Assembly: GCA_023249795.1 (NCBI GenBank)
Contig: JAHFBU010000085.1
Span: forward strand, 1-7,193
Length of the DNA stretch: 7,193 nt
Reading direction: 5' to 3'
DNA from: Syntrophaceae bacterium
GTDB taxonomy: Bacteria > Desulfobacterota > Syntrophia > Syntrophales > UBA5619
Below, piece after piece: positions 1 to 6,445 of the stretch. Position numbers and translations under genes: made by a program. The notes beneath the pieces were generated by a model. That model searched no databases. It was given only the letters and a program-made list of their open reading frames with translations, and was not told the DNA's origin. Each line of letters opens with the position of its first letter. The first letter of the stretch is position 1.

Positions 1-1
1 G

Positions 2-556
2 GGAAGGATTGTAGCCAAGTCAGCGATCAAGTTTGTCAATGATCAGAAGGGCTACACGCCAACCGTATCTGATGATACGATAAAAAAGCTAAAGGAAATA
101 GTATATCTGCCATTTGCCCTCTATGATGAGAAGAGCGCATTTGCCACAACGCCTGAAGTAAATCCCAACTATATCTCTCCGCATAGTTTCCTTTTCAGGG
201 TACAGAAGATCATGGGGGAATACGTAGGTGGATGGGAGACTCTGTATGGGACAAATGACAAGATGCTTGAAACTGGCCTCTGGAAATTGGGCTTCTGCGG
301 AGAGGATGCCAGTAAGATTGCTGCGAAGAACTCGCATGAGCTTCTGAGGGCATGGGAGAGTGTGCACAGGTACTGGGTTGCCGAGGCCTGCGCCAGGACT
401 CGTATGGCAAGGAAAGAGTCAAGGTGGCCGGGATATTACTTTAAACACGATTACCCGCACCTGGATGAGGGCCAGAAGCACTTCTTGAATGTGAAATATG
501 ATGTGGATAAGAAGGAGTGGCAGGTCATTGAAAGGCCGATGATCCCTATCGTGTAG
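2..556 (+). CDS. aprA: APS reductase alpha subunit, C-terminal part (5' truncated by window)
   Basis: This is the last 184 codons of the FAD-containing catalytic subunit of dissimilatory adenylylsulfate reductase, which interconverts APS with AMP plus sulfite in the cytoplasm together with the iron-sulfur subunit AprB. The reading frame is open from the first bases and ends at TAG 554-556. Family signatures, recognised from memory of AprA proteins, are the NPNYISPHSFLFRVQKIMGEY stretch, HELLRAWESVHRYWVAEA, and the hallmark ESRWPGYYFKHDYP near the C-terminus. The N-terminal FAD-binding part lies outside the window, and aprB would be expected further upstream. The qmo genes downstream support the call, because Qmo is the electron partner of AprBA. 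A strong stem-loop follows 28 bases after the stop and could protect the 3' end of this normally abundant transcript. The assignment is firm; the only uncertainty is what precedes the window. Confidence 0.93.
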   Translation, partial: GRIVAKSAIKFVNDQKGYTPTVSDDTIKKLKEIVYLPFALYDEKSAFATTPEVNPNYISPHSFLFRVQKIMGEYVGGWETLYGTNDKMLETGLWKLGFCGEDASKIAAKNSHELLRAWESVHRYWVAEACARTRMARKESRWPGYYFKHDYPHLDEGQKHFLNVKYDVDKKEWQVIERPMIPIV

Positions 557-570
557 TCAGTCAAAGTCTG

Positions 571-616
571 TATTGATGAGGAGGGGGTGTCCCGAATTGT
601 CGGGACACCCTCAATA
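571..616 (+). promoter_or_regulatory. Strong stem-loop between aprA and the first YkgJ-like gene
   Basis: An 11-bp perfect stem (GGGTGTCCCGA, 585-595, with TCGGGACACCC, 600-610) encloses a 4-base loop (596-599). Flanking TATTGA (571-576) can pair with TCAATA (611-616), which would leave the purine run 577-584 bulged. No T-run follows on either strand, so a canonical intrinsic terminator is not supported. An mRNA 3'-stabilising or processing hairpin behind aprA, or partial attenuation of the downstream genes, fits better. GAGGAGG (578-584), just before the stem, is a good Shine-Dalgarno sequence placed too far from ATG 622 unless the stem folds. Confidence 0.7.
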
Positions 617-621
617 TCAAA

Positions 622-1392
622 ATGAAAGAGGAATATACCGAAAAACGCCGAAGGCTTTCGCTGGATGACAGATTCAATTTCTCATGTCACGCAGCGTTGC
701 CTTGTTTTAACTCATGCTGTAGTGATGTAAATATTTTTCTCACACCTTATGATGTTCTAAGGATGCGAAGGACGACGCAGTTATCTTCCGGAGATTTTTT
801 GAAGAGATATACCATTCCGCTTCTAGGAGATGAGGGGTTGCCGCTGGTTGCCCTTAAGATGATGGAGGATGAGAATAAAAGTTGTCCTTTTGTCACCCCG
901 GATGGATGCAGCATATACGAGAACAGACCATGGTCATGCAGGATGTATCCCATATTCCCGGTTTCTTCAAATGAGGAATTCTTAATAGAGGAAAAACCCT
1001 CATGCCTTGCAGTGAATGATGGGAAACAATGGACGATAGAAAAGTGGAGGAAAGAACAGGGGATTGACGTTTACGATAAAATGAGTGAACCCTACAAAGA
1101 AATTACCTTTAATAATTATTTTCAGAGGGGGAACAAGCTCGATCCGGAGGAAACGAATTTAATTTATATGTCCTGCTATAACTTGGACGAATTCAAGAGG
1201 TTCCTTTTTGAAACCCGGTTTTTTGATATGCATAATGTAGAAAAAGATGCTATCGAAAGGATAATGAGGGATGAAGAAGAACTTTTAGATTTTGGTTATA
1301 GATGGGTGAGATTTAACCTGTTTGGGGAAGAAACCTTGCGACCTAAAGATACGATATCAAGAGAGTTACTGCCGGTCAAAAGAGAAGATTAA
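622..1392 (+). CDS. YkgJ/CxxCxxCC-type cysteine-cluster protein, paralog 1
   Basis: A 256-aa soluble protein with no signal peptide or membrane helix. It resembles the YkgJ / CxxCxxCC family (PF03692), described as putative iron- or zinc-chelating proteins of unknown function. The cysteine framework is C22, C28, C32, C33 (CFNSCC), then C88, C96 and C106 in the stretch CPFVTPDGC...NRPWSCRMYP, plus C128. Residues from about 135 to 256 form a charged, probably helical extension longer than the minimal domain (KLDP, IYMSCYNLDEFKRFLFETRFF). The next gene encodes a close paralog with the same architecture. The ATG has no Shine-Dalgarno sequence at normal distance; the nearest, GAGGAGG at 578-584, lies on the far side of a hairpin. 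The start is supported because the N-terminus matches the length of the paralog. The gene looks more AT-rich than the genes from 2200 onward. Metal binding is inferred from the cysteines, and the physiological role is unknown. Confidence 0.8.
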   Translation: MKEEYTEKRRRLSLDDRFNFSCHAALPCFNSCCSDVNIFLTPYDVLRMRRTTQLSSGDFLKRYTIPLLGDEGLPLVALKMMEDENKSCPFVTPDGCSIYENRPWSCRMYPIFPVSSNEEFLIEEKPSCLAVNDGKQWTIEKWRKEQGIDVYDKMSEPYKEITFNNYFQRGNKLDPEETNLIYMSCYNLDEFKRFLFETRFFDMHNVEKDAIERIMRDEEELLDFGYRWVRFNLFGEETLRPKDTISRELLPVKRED

Positions 1393-1426
1393 GTCTAACA
1401 CACTGAGATCATAGGAACTAAAAGCC

Positions 1427-2203
1427 ATGTTACTAAGTATGAAGTTTGTGGAACCCATTGAACGCACATTGAATTCCAAATTCAAGTTCAGGTGCCATAA
1501 AGGAATCAGTTGCTTTAATAGATGCTGCCGGAATGCAGATATACTCCTGACCCCTTATGACGTTGTTCGGATGAAAAAAAGATTGGGCATTTCCTCGGAA
1601 GAGTTTCTCGAAAAATACGCTTACGTCCACATTGATGAAAAGTCATCGCATCCTTATGCGCTGCTCAAGATGACGGACAATGACGAGAAGAAATGTCCCT
1701 TTGTTACACCGGAGGGTTGTGGCGTTTATGAAGACCGTCCCGTTAACTGTCGAAATTATCCTGTCGGTCAAGGGCTCATGATAAAGGGAACTGAGGACCG
1801 GAAGGTCAAGGAAGGATTCTATTTTTTTATCAAGGAACCGAATTGTCTTGGTTGCGGGGAAGACAATGAATGGACCATTGAGCAATGGAGAATTGACCAG
1901 GGCTCTGATCTCTACGATGAAATGAACAGGGAATGGAAAGAGATCCAGTTGAGGAGAGATGCTCTCGGGCAACCCAAGCTTGACCCTAAGAAGCAGTCCA
2001 TGCTTTACATGGCAAGTTATGATTTAGACAGATTCAGGAGATTTATCTTTGAGAGCAGGTTTCTCGATTCTTTCGAGATTGCTAAAGAAGAAATCGAGAA
2101 GATAAAGTCTGATGAGATTGAGCTTATGAAGTTCGGGTTCAAATATCAGAAATATATCCTTATGATGGAAGAAACCCTGAAGGTAAAGGAGGCCCAGTTA
2201 TGA
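1427..2203 (+). CDS. YkgJ/CxxCxxCC-type cysteine-cluster protein, paralog 2
   Basis: A 258-aa cytoplasmic protein that is a clear tandem paralog of the gene 34 bases upstream. It shares the C23, C29, C33, C34 cluster (CFNRCC), the LTPYDVVRM segment, C90/C98/C108 in CPFVTPEGC...DRPVNCRNYP, and the C-terminal block LDPKK...LYMASYDLDRFRRFIFESRF. It differs in having an insertion of about 11 residues after the third cysteine group (around 114-133) and a CLGC pair (C140, C143) where paralog 1 has a single cysteine. It lacks the C185 equivalent. The ATG at 1427 is chosen because AGGAA (1413-1417) lies 9 bases upstream; the in-frame ATG at 1439 is a weaker alternative. The stop overlaps the next start (ATGA, 2200-2203), so it is probably translationally coupled to the DsrC-like gene. 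The family has no settled function. A role in metal supply or iron-sulfur maturation for Apr/Qmo is a guess from context. Confidence 0.82.
   Translation: MLLSMKFVEPIERTLNSKFKFRCHKGISCFNRCCRNADILLTPYDVVRMKKRLGISSEEFLEKYAYVHIDEKSSHPYALLKMTDNDEKKCPFVTPEGCGVYEDRPVNCRNYPVGQGLMIKGTEDRKVKEGFYFFIKEPNCLGCGEDNEWTIEQWRIDQGSDLYDEMNREWKEIQLRRDALGQPKLDPKKQSMLYMASYDLDRFRRFIFESRFLDSFEIAKEEIEKIKSDEIELMKFGFKYQKYILMMEETLKVKEAQL
2186..2192 (+). promoter_or_regulatory. Ribosome binding site of the DsrC-like tandem gene
   Basis: AAGGAGG, a full-strength Shine-Dalgarno sequence, lies inside the end of the upstream coding region and 7 bases before ATG 2200. It fixes that start and indicates efficient independent initiation in addition to coupling through the ATGA overlap. 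Confidence 0.8.
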
Positions 2204-2853
2204 GCACGCTCAGTTTTGGGGGCAGAAATTACAACGTCGATACGGAGGAGTTTATCCTCGACTTCGATGAGTGGGACGAGAATTTCGCCAGGGGAATGGC
2301 GCCTAAGGTCGGTATCATCGCCAGCCTTAGCGAGGACCACTGGAGGGTTGTGCGCTTCATCAGGGACAGCTTCAAGGCCAGCGGAAAGTGTCCGCTCGTC
2401 TATGAAACCGCCCGTGTTAACCGTCTACATGCGCAGGAACTCAAGAAGCTGTTTCCGGCCGGATACCTTCGAGGGGCCTGCAAGCTTGCCGGCATTACAT
2501 ACACGGAGGGTTATCTGGATCAGTCCTGGGTCGAGACTTTTGCCGAGCAGGTGACCACCGGCGCCGTGGAGAAGATCTACGAAATCAACGTTCGCGGGTT
2601 TCTTATCAATCCATCTCAGTGGGACAAGAAATTTGCCGTATATCGCGCATGGGAAATGAAAATGCCCAAGCTCACGGATATGCATTGGAAGATTGCCTAC
2701 TATTTACGCCAGATATTTGAAAAGGATAATCTTGTACCCACGGTTTACGACACCTGCGAGGCCTTCGGAATCGATTTTGAAGAGCTGCAGAAGCTCTTCC
2801 CGGACGGATACCATCGCGGTGCCGTCAAATTTGCCGGTCTCAGAGTCAGGTGA
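2200..2853 (+). CDS. Tandem DsrC/TusE-like two-domain protein lacking the canonical cysteine pair
   Basis: A 217-aa soluble protein made of two consecutive DsrC/TusE/DsvC-type domains, about 4-101 and 124-217, joined by a linker of about 20 residues. Each domain shows the family order: strand region (NYNVDTEEFILDFDEW; EIYEIN-like GFLINPSQWD), a DxHW helix (EDHWRVVRF; DMHWKIAYYLRQIF), and the end motif LFPxGYxRGAxKxAG. In true DsrC the C-terminal arm carries two cysteines 11 residues apart that form the trisulfide substrate of DsrMKJOP. Here domain 1 keeps the inner cysteine (C94 in RGACKLAG) but has Y105 at the outer position. Domain 2 has V209 instead of cysteine and ends at LRVR without the arm. 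C64 and C186 are non-canonical. It therefore cannot act as ordinary DsrC. DsrC-like proteins without the cysteine pair have been proposed to be regulatory or sulfur-relay proteins. The position between aprA and qmoA suggests a role tied to Apr-Qmo, which is inference. Confidence 0.85.
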   Translation: MSTLSFGGRNYNVDTEEFILDFDEWDENFARGMAPKVGIIASLSEDHWRVVRFIRDSFKASGKCPLVYETARVNRLHAQELKKLFPAGYLRGACKLAGITYTEGYLDQSWVETFAEQVTTGAVEKIYEINVRGFLINPSQWDKKFAVYRAWEMKMPKLTDMHWKIAYYLRQIFEKDNLVPTVYDTCEAFGIDFEELQKLFPDGYHRGAVKFAGLRVR

Positions 2854-2873
2854 CGCGGGAGCCGCATGATCCA

Positions 2874-2890
2874 ATGTGGGATATCCACAT
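2874..2890 (+). repeat. Inverted repeat in the spacer before qmoA
   Basis: ATGTGG (2874-2879) and CCACAT (2885-2890) form a 6-bp inverted repeat around GATAT. As RNA it would be a small hairpin; as DNA it could be an operator half-site pair. No T-run follows, so it is not a canonical terminator. It lies 21 bases after the stop of the DsrC-like gene. Confidence 0.45.
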
Positions 2891-2902
2891 GACTGTAGAT
2901 CT

Positions 2903-2912
2903 TGACGCGTCA
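2903..2912 (+). repeat. 10-bp perfect palindrome TGACGCGTCA before qmoA
   Basis: TGACGCGTCA reads identically on both strands. The same TGACGCG occurs at 2851-2857, covering the stop codon of the upstream gene, so 2851-2857 can also pair with 2906-2912 around the smaller inverted repeat at 2874-2890. It is a candidate protein-binding site or the outer stem of an RNA structure. No recognised regulator is assigned. Confidence 0.4.
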
Positions 2913-2932
2913 TAGATTACAAACAAGAAGAA

Positions 2933-2936
2933 GAGG
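2933..2936 (+). promoter_or_regulatory. Ribosome binding site that fixes the qmoA start
   Basis: GAGG, within AGAGGAA, lies 4 bases before ATG 2941. The in-frame TTG at 2902 would add 13 mostly basic residues ahead of the flavin fold and has no Shine-Dalgarno sequence. ATG 2941 is therefore chosen. Confidence 0.7.
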
Positions 2937-2940
2937 AAGT

Positions 2941-4155
2941 ATGGAACAGGCAGATGTATTGGTTGTAGGCGGTGGAATGGCGGGCTTGACCTGTGCGATT
3001 GAGAGCTCCGAGGTGGGCCGTAAAGTGGTGCTTGTCGAAAGGGGGCCGTGTATCGGTGGCAGGATTGTGCAGATGCACAAGTACTTTCCCAAGCTCTGTC
3101 CACCGACCTGTGGTTTTGAGATCAACCTCAAGAGGATAAGGAAGAATCGAAACATTGATGTGTTGACCCTATCCAAGGTGGAAAAGGTCACAGGGAAAAA
3201 AGGAAATTACGAGGTCACGATAAGACAGCTCCCCAGGTTGGTCAATGACAACTGCACGGCCTGTGGCGAATGTGAAAAAGTGTGTCCTGTTACGAGGTCC
3301 GATGACTTTAATTACGGCCTTTCGGAAACCAAGGCTATTTACCTGCCTCATCAAATGGCATACCCCATGCGCTTCGCAATCGACGGCAATGTCTGTGATC
3401 GGTGTGGCGCTTGTGTCAAGGCCTGCAAGTATGAGGCAATTGATCTTGAGATGGAGGCCCGGACCCATACCGTCAGGGTGCCGTCCATCGTTGTTGCAAC
3501 GGGTTGGAAACCCTATGATGCTTCAAAGATAGATAATTTGAAATATGGAATTTACAAGGACATTGTTACCAATGTGCAGTTTGAGCGCATGGCTGCTCTC
3601 AATGGTCCGACGAAGGGCAAGATTTTAAGACCTTCCGACAATAAGGAACCGAACAGCGTAATATTTGTCCAGTGTGCCGGATCTCGCGATGAAAACCATC
3701 TTCCATACTGTTCAGCTGTCTGCTGTCTCGCCTCGATGAAGCATGCGACATACATCAGGGAGCAAAATCCGAACGCCAATGCGTACATATTCTACATCGA
3801 CATTCGTACACCCGGAGTATATGAGGACTTCTACACGAAGGTCAGCCAGAATCCAGGCGTAACGTTCATCAAAGGCAAGGTGGCCGATATTACACAAAAT
3901 GAAGAGGGCCGTCTCGTTGCCCGCGCGGAGGATGTGCTTTCAGGAAAACAGACAAGCCAGACAGCAGATTTAATTGTTTTAGCCTGCGGTATGGTACCGG
4001 AAGGATGTGATAATTTGCCTGTTGATGTCGATCAAAATGGATTTATGATAGCCGGGGACTTATATCCGGTGGGTGTGGCCAAAAGGCCGATAGATGTTTC
4101 CGGCACAACACAGGATGCCACGGCAGCCGCTCTGTTGGCGATGCAAAAGCCGTAA
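2941..4155 (+). CDS. qmoA: QmoA, HdrA-like flavin/iron-sulfur subunit of the Qmo complex
   Basis: A 404-aa cytoplasmic subunit of the quinone-interacting membrane-bound oxidoreductase, which transfers electrons between the quinone pool and APS reductase. The N-terminal dinucleotide fold VLVVGGGMAGLTCAIE (residues 6-21) with VERGPCIGGR (32-41) binds FAD. The region CPPTCGFE (53-60) is typical of HdrA-like proteins. Two four-cysteine [4Fe-4S] motifs follow: C105-C108-C111-C115 (CTACGECEKVCP) and C152-C155-C158-C162 (CDRCGACVKACK). The HdrA signature VQCAGSRD...YCSAVCC falls at 243-262. Length matches QmoA (about 400 aa) and is shorter than methanogen HdrA. The N-terminus begins directly at the Rossmann strand, supporting ATG 2941. 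qmoB follows after 88 bases. Whether qmoA has its own promoter in the spacer 2854-2940 is unknown; inverted repeats are present, but no convincing -10/-35 pair was found. Confidence 0.94.
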   Translation: MEQADVLVVGGGMAGLTCAIESSEVGRKVVLVERGPCIGGRIVQMHKYFPKLCPPTCGFEINLKRIRKNRNIDVLTLSKVEKVTGKKGNYEVTIRQLPRLVNDNCTACGECEKVCPVTRSDDFNYGLSETKAIYLPHQMAYPMRFAIDGNVCDRCGACVKACKYEAIDLEMEARTHTVRVPSIVVATGWKPYDASKIDNLKYGIYKDIVTNVQFERMAALNGPTKGKILRPSDNKEPNSVIFVQCAGSRDENHLPYCSAVCCLASMKHATYIREQNPNANAYIFYIDIRTPGVYEDFYTKVSQNPGVTFIKGKVADITQNEEGRLVARAEDVLSGKQTSQTADLIVLACGMVPEGCDNLPVDVDQNGFMIAGDLYPVGVAKRPIDVSGTTQDATAAALLAMQKP

Positions 4156-4234
4156 TGGTTTTGGCGATGGTATTTGTTTGTCCCGTTCAGCTCTGGGTTT
4201 GGTATTTAATCGGCTGACAATACATTGTTTTCTG

Positions 4235-4240
4235 AAGGTG
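4235..4240 (+). promoter_or_regulatory. Ribosome binding site that fixes the qmoB start
   Basis: AAGGTG lies 3 bases before ATG 4244. The reading frame is open further upstream to 4094, but that part overlaps qmoA and would add an unrelated 50-residue leader before the conserved YICTGCGIGD. Translation from 4244 is preferred. Confidence 0.65.
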
Positions 4241-4243
4241 ATT

Positions 4244-6445
4244 ATGGACAAGAAATTAGGAGCTTATATCTGCACAGGTTGCGGCATCGGGGATTCCCTG
4301 GAGATAGAAAAACTTGTCAAGTTGGCCACCCCCAAGGTCGCTATATGTCAGACCCATCCTTTTTTATGCGGCAAGGAAGGGCTGTCCTTGATAGGGAAGG
4401 GGATAGATGAGGGGGTGAACACCCTGATTATTGCGGCCTGCACGGGTCGGGCTAAGCAGGACGCCTTTCTGTTTGAAGGGAAAATCTGCGAACGCGTCGA
4501 TCTCAGGGAGCAGGTAGCCTGGTCGCACAAACCCAATGATGAGGATACCCAGGCTTTGGCCGAGGACTATCTTCAGATGGGCATTGTGAAGGTCAAAAAA
4601 ATGAACCTGCCTGATCCATATCTGTTGGAAACAGTGAGCAGGGCGGTTCTTGTGGTCGGTGGGGGCATCTCGGGTATGACCGCGGCGCTTTCGGCAGCCG
4701 GGGCGGGCTATGATGTCGTTCTGGTGGAAAAGGAATCACAGCTTGGCGGATATATGAGGAAGCTTGCAAAGCAGCTTCCCACCAAGCCACCCTATGAAGT
4801 GCCGGAGCCACCCGGTGTTTTCCAACGAATCAAAGAGGTCGAAGCCGAGCAAAGGATCAAGGTTTATTTAGGTGCCCAAATAGAGAAGACAAGCGGCCAG
4901 CCCGGGGCATTTGAGGTCACCATAGCGCAGGGCGAGATAAAGGAGACGGTTCACGTTGGGGCAATTGTTCTTGCGGCCGGATTTATCCCTTATGATCCGA
5001 TGAAGTTGGACCACTTCGGATATGGCAAGTATCAAAATGTGATCACCAATTTCCAGATGGAGGAGATGGCCAAAGAGGGGAGGATTGCGCGGCCGTCCGA
5101 CAATGCCAGTCCTAAGGCCGTTCTTTTCGTTCAGTGCGCGGGATCGCGCGATAAAAACCATCTGCCCTACTGTTCCACCGTCTGCTGCAGAACATCCCTG
5201 AAGCAGACCAGATATATCAGGGAGAACGACGATAAGGCATCTTGTTATATTATTTACAAGGATATCCTTTCCCCCGGTCTCGGCGAGAGCTTTTATGCCA
5301 AGACCCAGGAGGATCCGGGCGTATTCCTGACCAAGGGGGTCGTGACCGGAATCACGGAGACCGAAAATAGCGATCTGATTGTTGAAGTAAAGGACAGCCT
5401 TTTGGGCAGCTCGATCAGTATAACGGCGGATCTGGTGGTTCTGGCTACAGGGATGGTTCCCGTTGCAGCTTTGGGAGAAGAAATTGAGGGGACTTGTGAC
5501 GTCAAGGATAATATCGAAGTTCCTTCAGACGCAATCATCAAATCGAATATTTTGAATCTTGAGTACAGACAAGGTCCCGAGCTTCCGGGACTGAAATACG
5601 GATTTCCCGATTCTCACTTCATCTGCTTTCCCTATGAAACGAGAAGGACGGGGGTATATGCGGCCGGCTGTATCCGGTCGCCCATGGATGGCGTATCAAG
5701 TATGACCGATGGTTGCGGGGCGGCCTTCAAGGCGATACAGTGCATAGAACTTACCGCAAAAGGACAGGCGGTCCATCCAAGGGTCGCGGATTTAGCCTAT
5801 CCTAAAATATTTACACAGGGATGCACCCAGTGCAAGCGTTGCACAGTGGAGTGTCCTTTCGGAGCCTATAATGAAGACGAGAAAGGCAGCCCCCTGCTCA
5901 ATCCGACCCGGTGCAGAAGATGCGGCACCTGCCTTGGAAGCTGCCCCGAGCGGATCATATCCTTCGCTGATCACTCAATTGATGTTGTCACATCCCAGAT
6001 TAAGGTCATCGATATTCCCGAGGAAGAAGAAGAGAAGCCACGAATACTCTGTTTTGTCTGTGAGAATGACGCCCTGCCGGCCCTGAATTTGGCAGCTCGG
6101 AAAAGGCTGATGTATGATCCGGCCATCAGAATCGTTCCCGTCAGGTGTCTCGGCTCCGTCCATTTGGTCTGGATTACAGACGCGCTGTCGTCGGGATTTG
6201 ACGGCATCATCCTTCTCGGATGCAAGCATGGGGACGATTACCAGTGTCATTTTGTAAAAGGAAGCGAACTGGCAAATTACAGAATCCCGAAAGTACAGGA
6301 GACCTTGGATCGGCTCAGGCTTGAGTCCGGCAGGATCGAGATTCATCAGGTGGCAATAGATGACTACGATAAGATACCGATGATATTCAGTAAATTTGCG
6401 AGTAAGATCCAGGAAATCGGCCCAAATCCGTTTAAGGGATTTTAG
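4244..6445 (+). CDS. qmoB: QmoB, HdrA-like/MvhD-like flavin iron-sulfur subunit of the Qmo complex
   Basis: A 733-aa cytoplasmic Qmo subunit. Domains in order: an N-terminal cysteine motif YICTGCGIGDS (C10, C13) with C35 and C42; an FAD-binding fold VLVVGGGISGMTAA (GGGISG at 139-144) with VEKESQLGGY; the HdrA signature VQCAGSRDKNHLPYCSTVCC (C298, C310, C314, C315); a second glycine-rich flavin segment near YAAGCIRSPMD; a two-cluster ferredoxin domain (C527-C530-C533-C537 and C557-C560-C563-C567); an acidic linker with EEEEE; and a C-terminal MvhD-like domain with CFVC (C603, C606), RCLGS (C635) and GCKHGDDYQC (C660, C668). This HdrA plus MvhD architecture and length are characteristic of QmoB. 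It forms the electron relay between QmoA, QmoC and APS reductase. It follows qmoA by 88 bases and is separated from qmoC by a repeat-like spacer that starts at its stop codon. Confidence 0.95.
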   Translation: MDKKLGAYICTGCGIGDSLEIEKLVKLATPKVAICQTHPFLCGKEGLSLIGKGIDEGVNTLIIAACTGRAKQDAFLFEGKICERVDLREQVAWSHKPNDEDTQALAEDYLQMGIVKVKKMNLPDPYLLETVSRAVLVVGGGISGMTAALSAAGAGYDVVLVEKESQLGGYMRKLAKQLPTKPPYEVPEPPGVFQRIKEVEAEQRIKVYLGAQIEKTSGQPGAFEVTIAQGEIKETVHVGAIVLAAGFIPYDPMKLDHFGYGKYQNVITNFQMEEMAKEGRIARPSDNASPKAVLFVQCAGSRDKNHLPYCSTVCCRTSLKQTRYIRENDDKASCYIIYKDILSPGLGESFYAKTQEDPGVFLTKGVVTGITETENSDLIVEVKDSLLGSSISITADLVVLATGMVPVAALGEEIEGTCDVKDNIEVPSDAIIKSNILNLEYRQGPELPGLKYGFPDSHFICFPYETRRTGVYAAGCIRSPMDGVSSMTDGCGAAFKAIQCIELTAKGQAVHPRVADLAYPKIFTQGCTQCKRCTVECPFGAYNEDEKGSPLLNPTRCRRCGTCLGSCPERIISFADHSIDVVTSQIKVIDIPEEEEEKPRILCFVCENDALPALNLAARKRLMYDPAIRIVPVRCLGSVHLVWITDALSSGFDGIILLGCKHGDDYQCHFVKGSELANYRIPKVQETLDRLRLESGRIEIHQVAIDDYDKIPMIFSKFASKIQEIGPNPFKGF

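Noticed and set aside
585..610. Intrinsic terminator after aprA
   Set aside because: The stem is strong, but no T-tract follows on the + strand or on the opposite strand, so I list it only as a regulatory or stabilising hairpin.
2902..2930. TTGACG as a sigma-70 -35 box for a qmoA promoter
   Set aside because: At a 17-base spacing the sequence is AAGAAG, not a -10-like hexamer. No good partner was found within a reasonable range.
2902..2940. TTG start giving QmoA a 13-residue N-terminal extension
   Set aside because: It has no Shine-Dalgarno sequence, and the extension is basic and unlike the start of HdrA-type proteins. ATG 2941 has GAGG just upstream.
4135..4169. Direct repeat TTGGCGATG at 4135-4143 and 4161-4169
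   Set aside because: A single 9-base repeat across the qmoA stop is too short to call an attachment or target-site duplication without other signs of insertion.
4094..4243. An upstream ATG giving QmoB 50 more residues
   Set aside because: It overlaps the end of qmoA in another frame, and the added residues do not resemble the family. The conserved N-terminus starts at ATG 4244 with AAGGTG before it.
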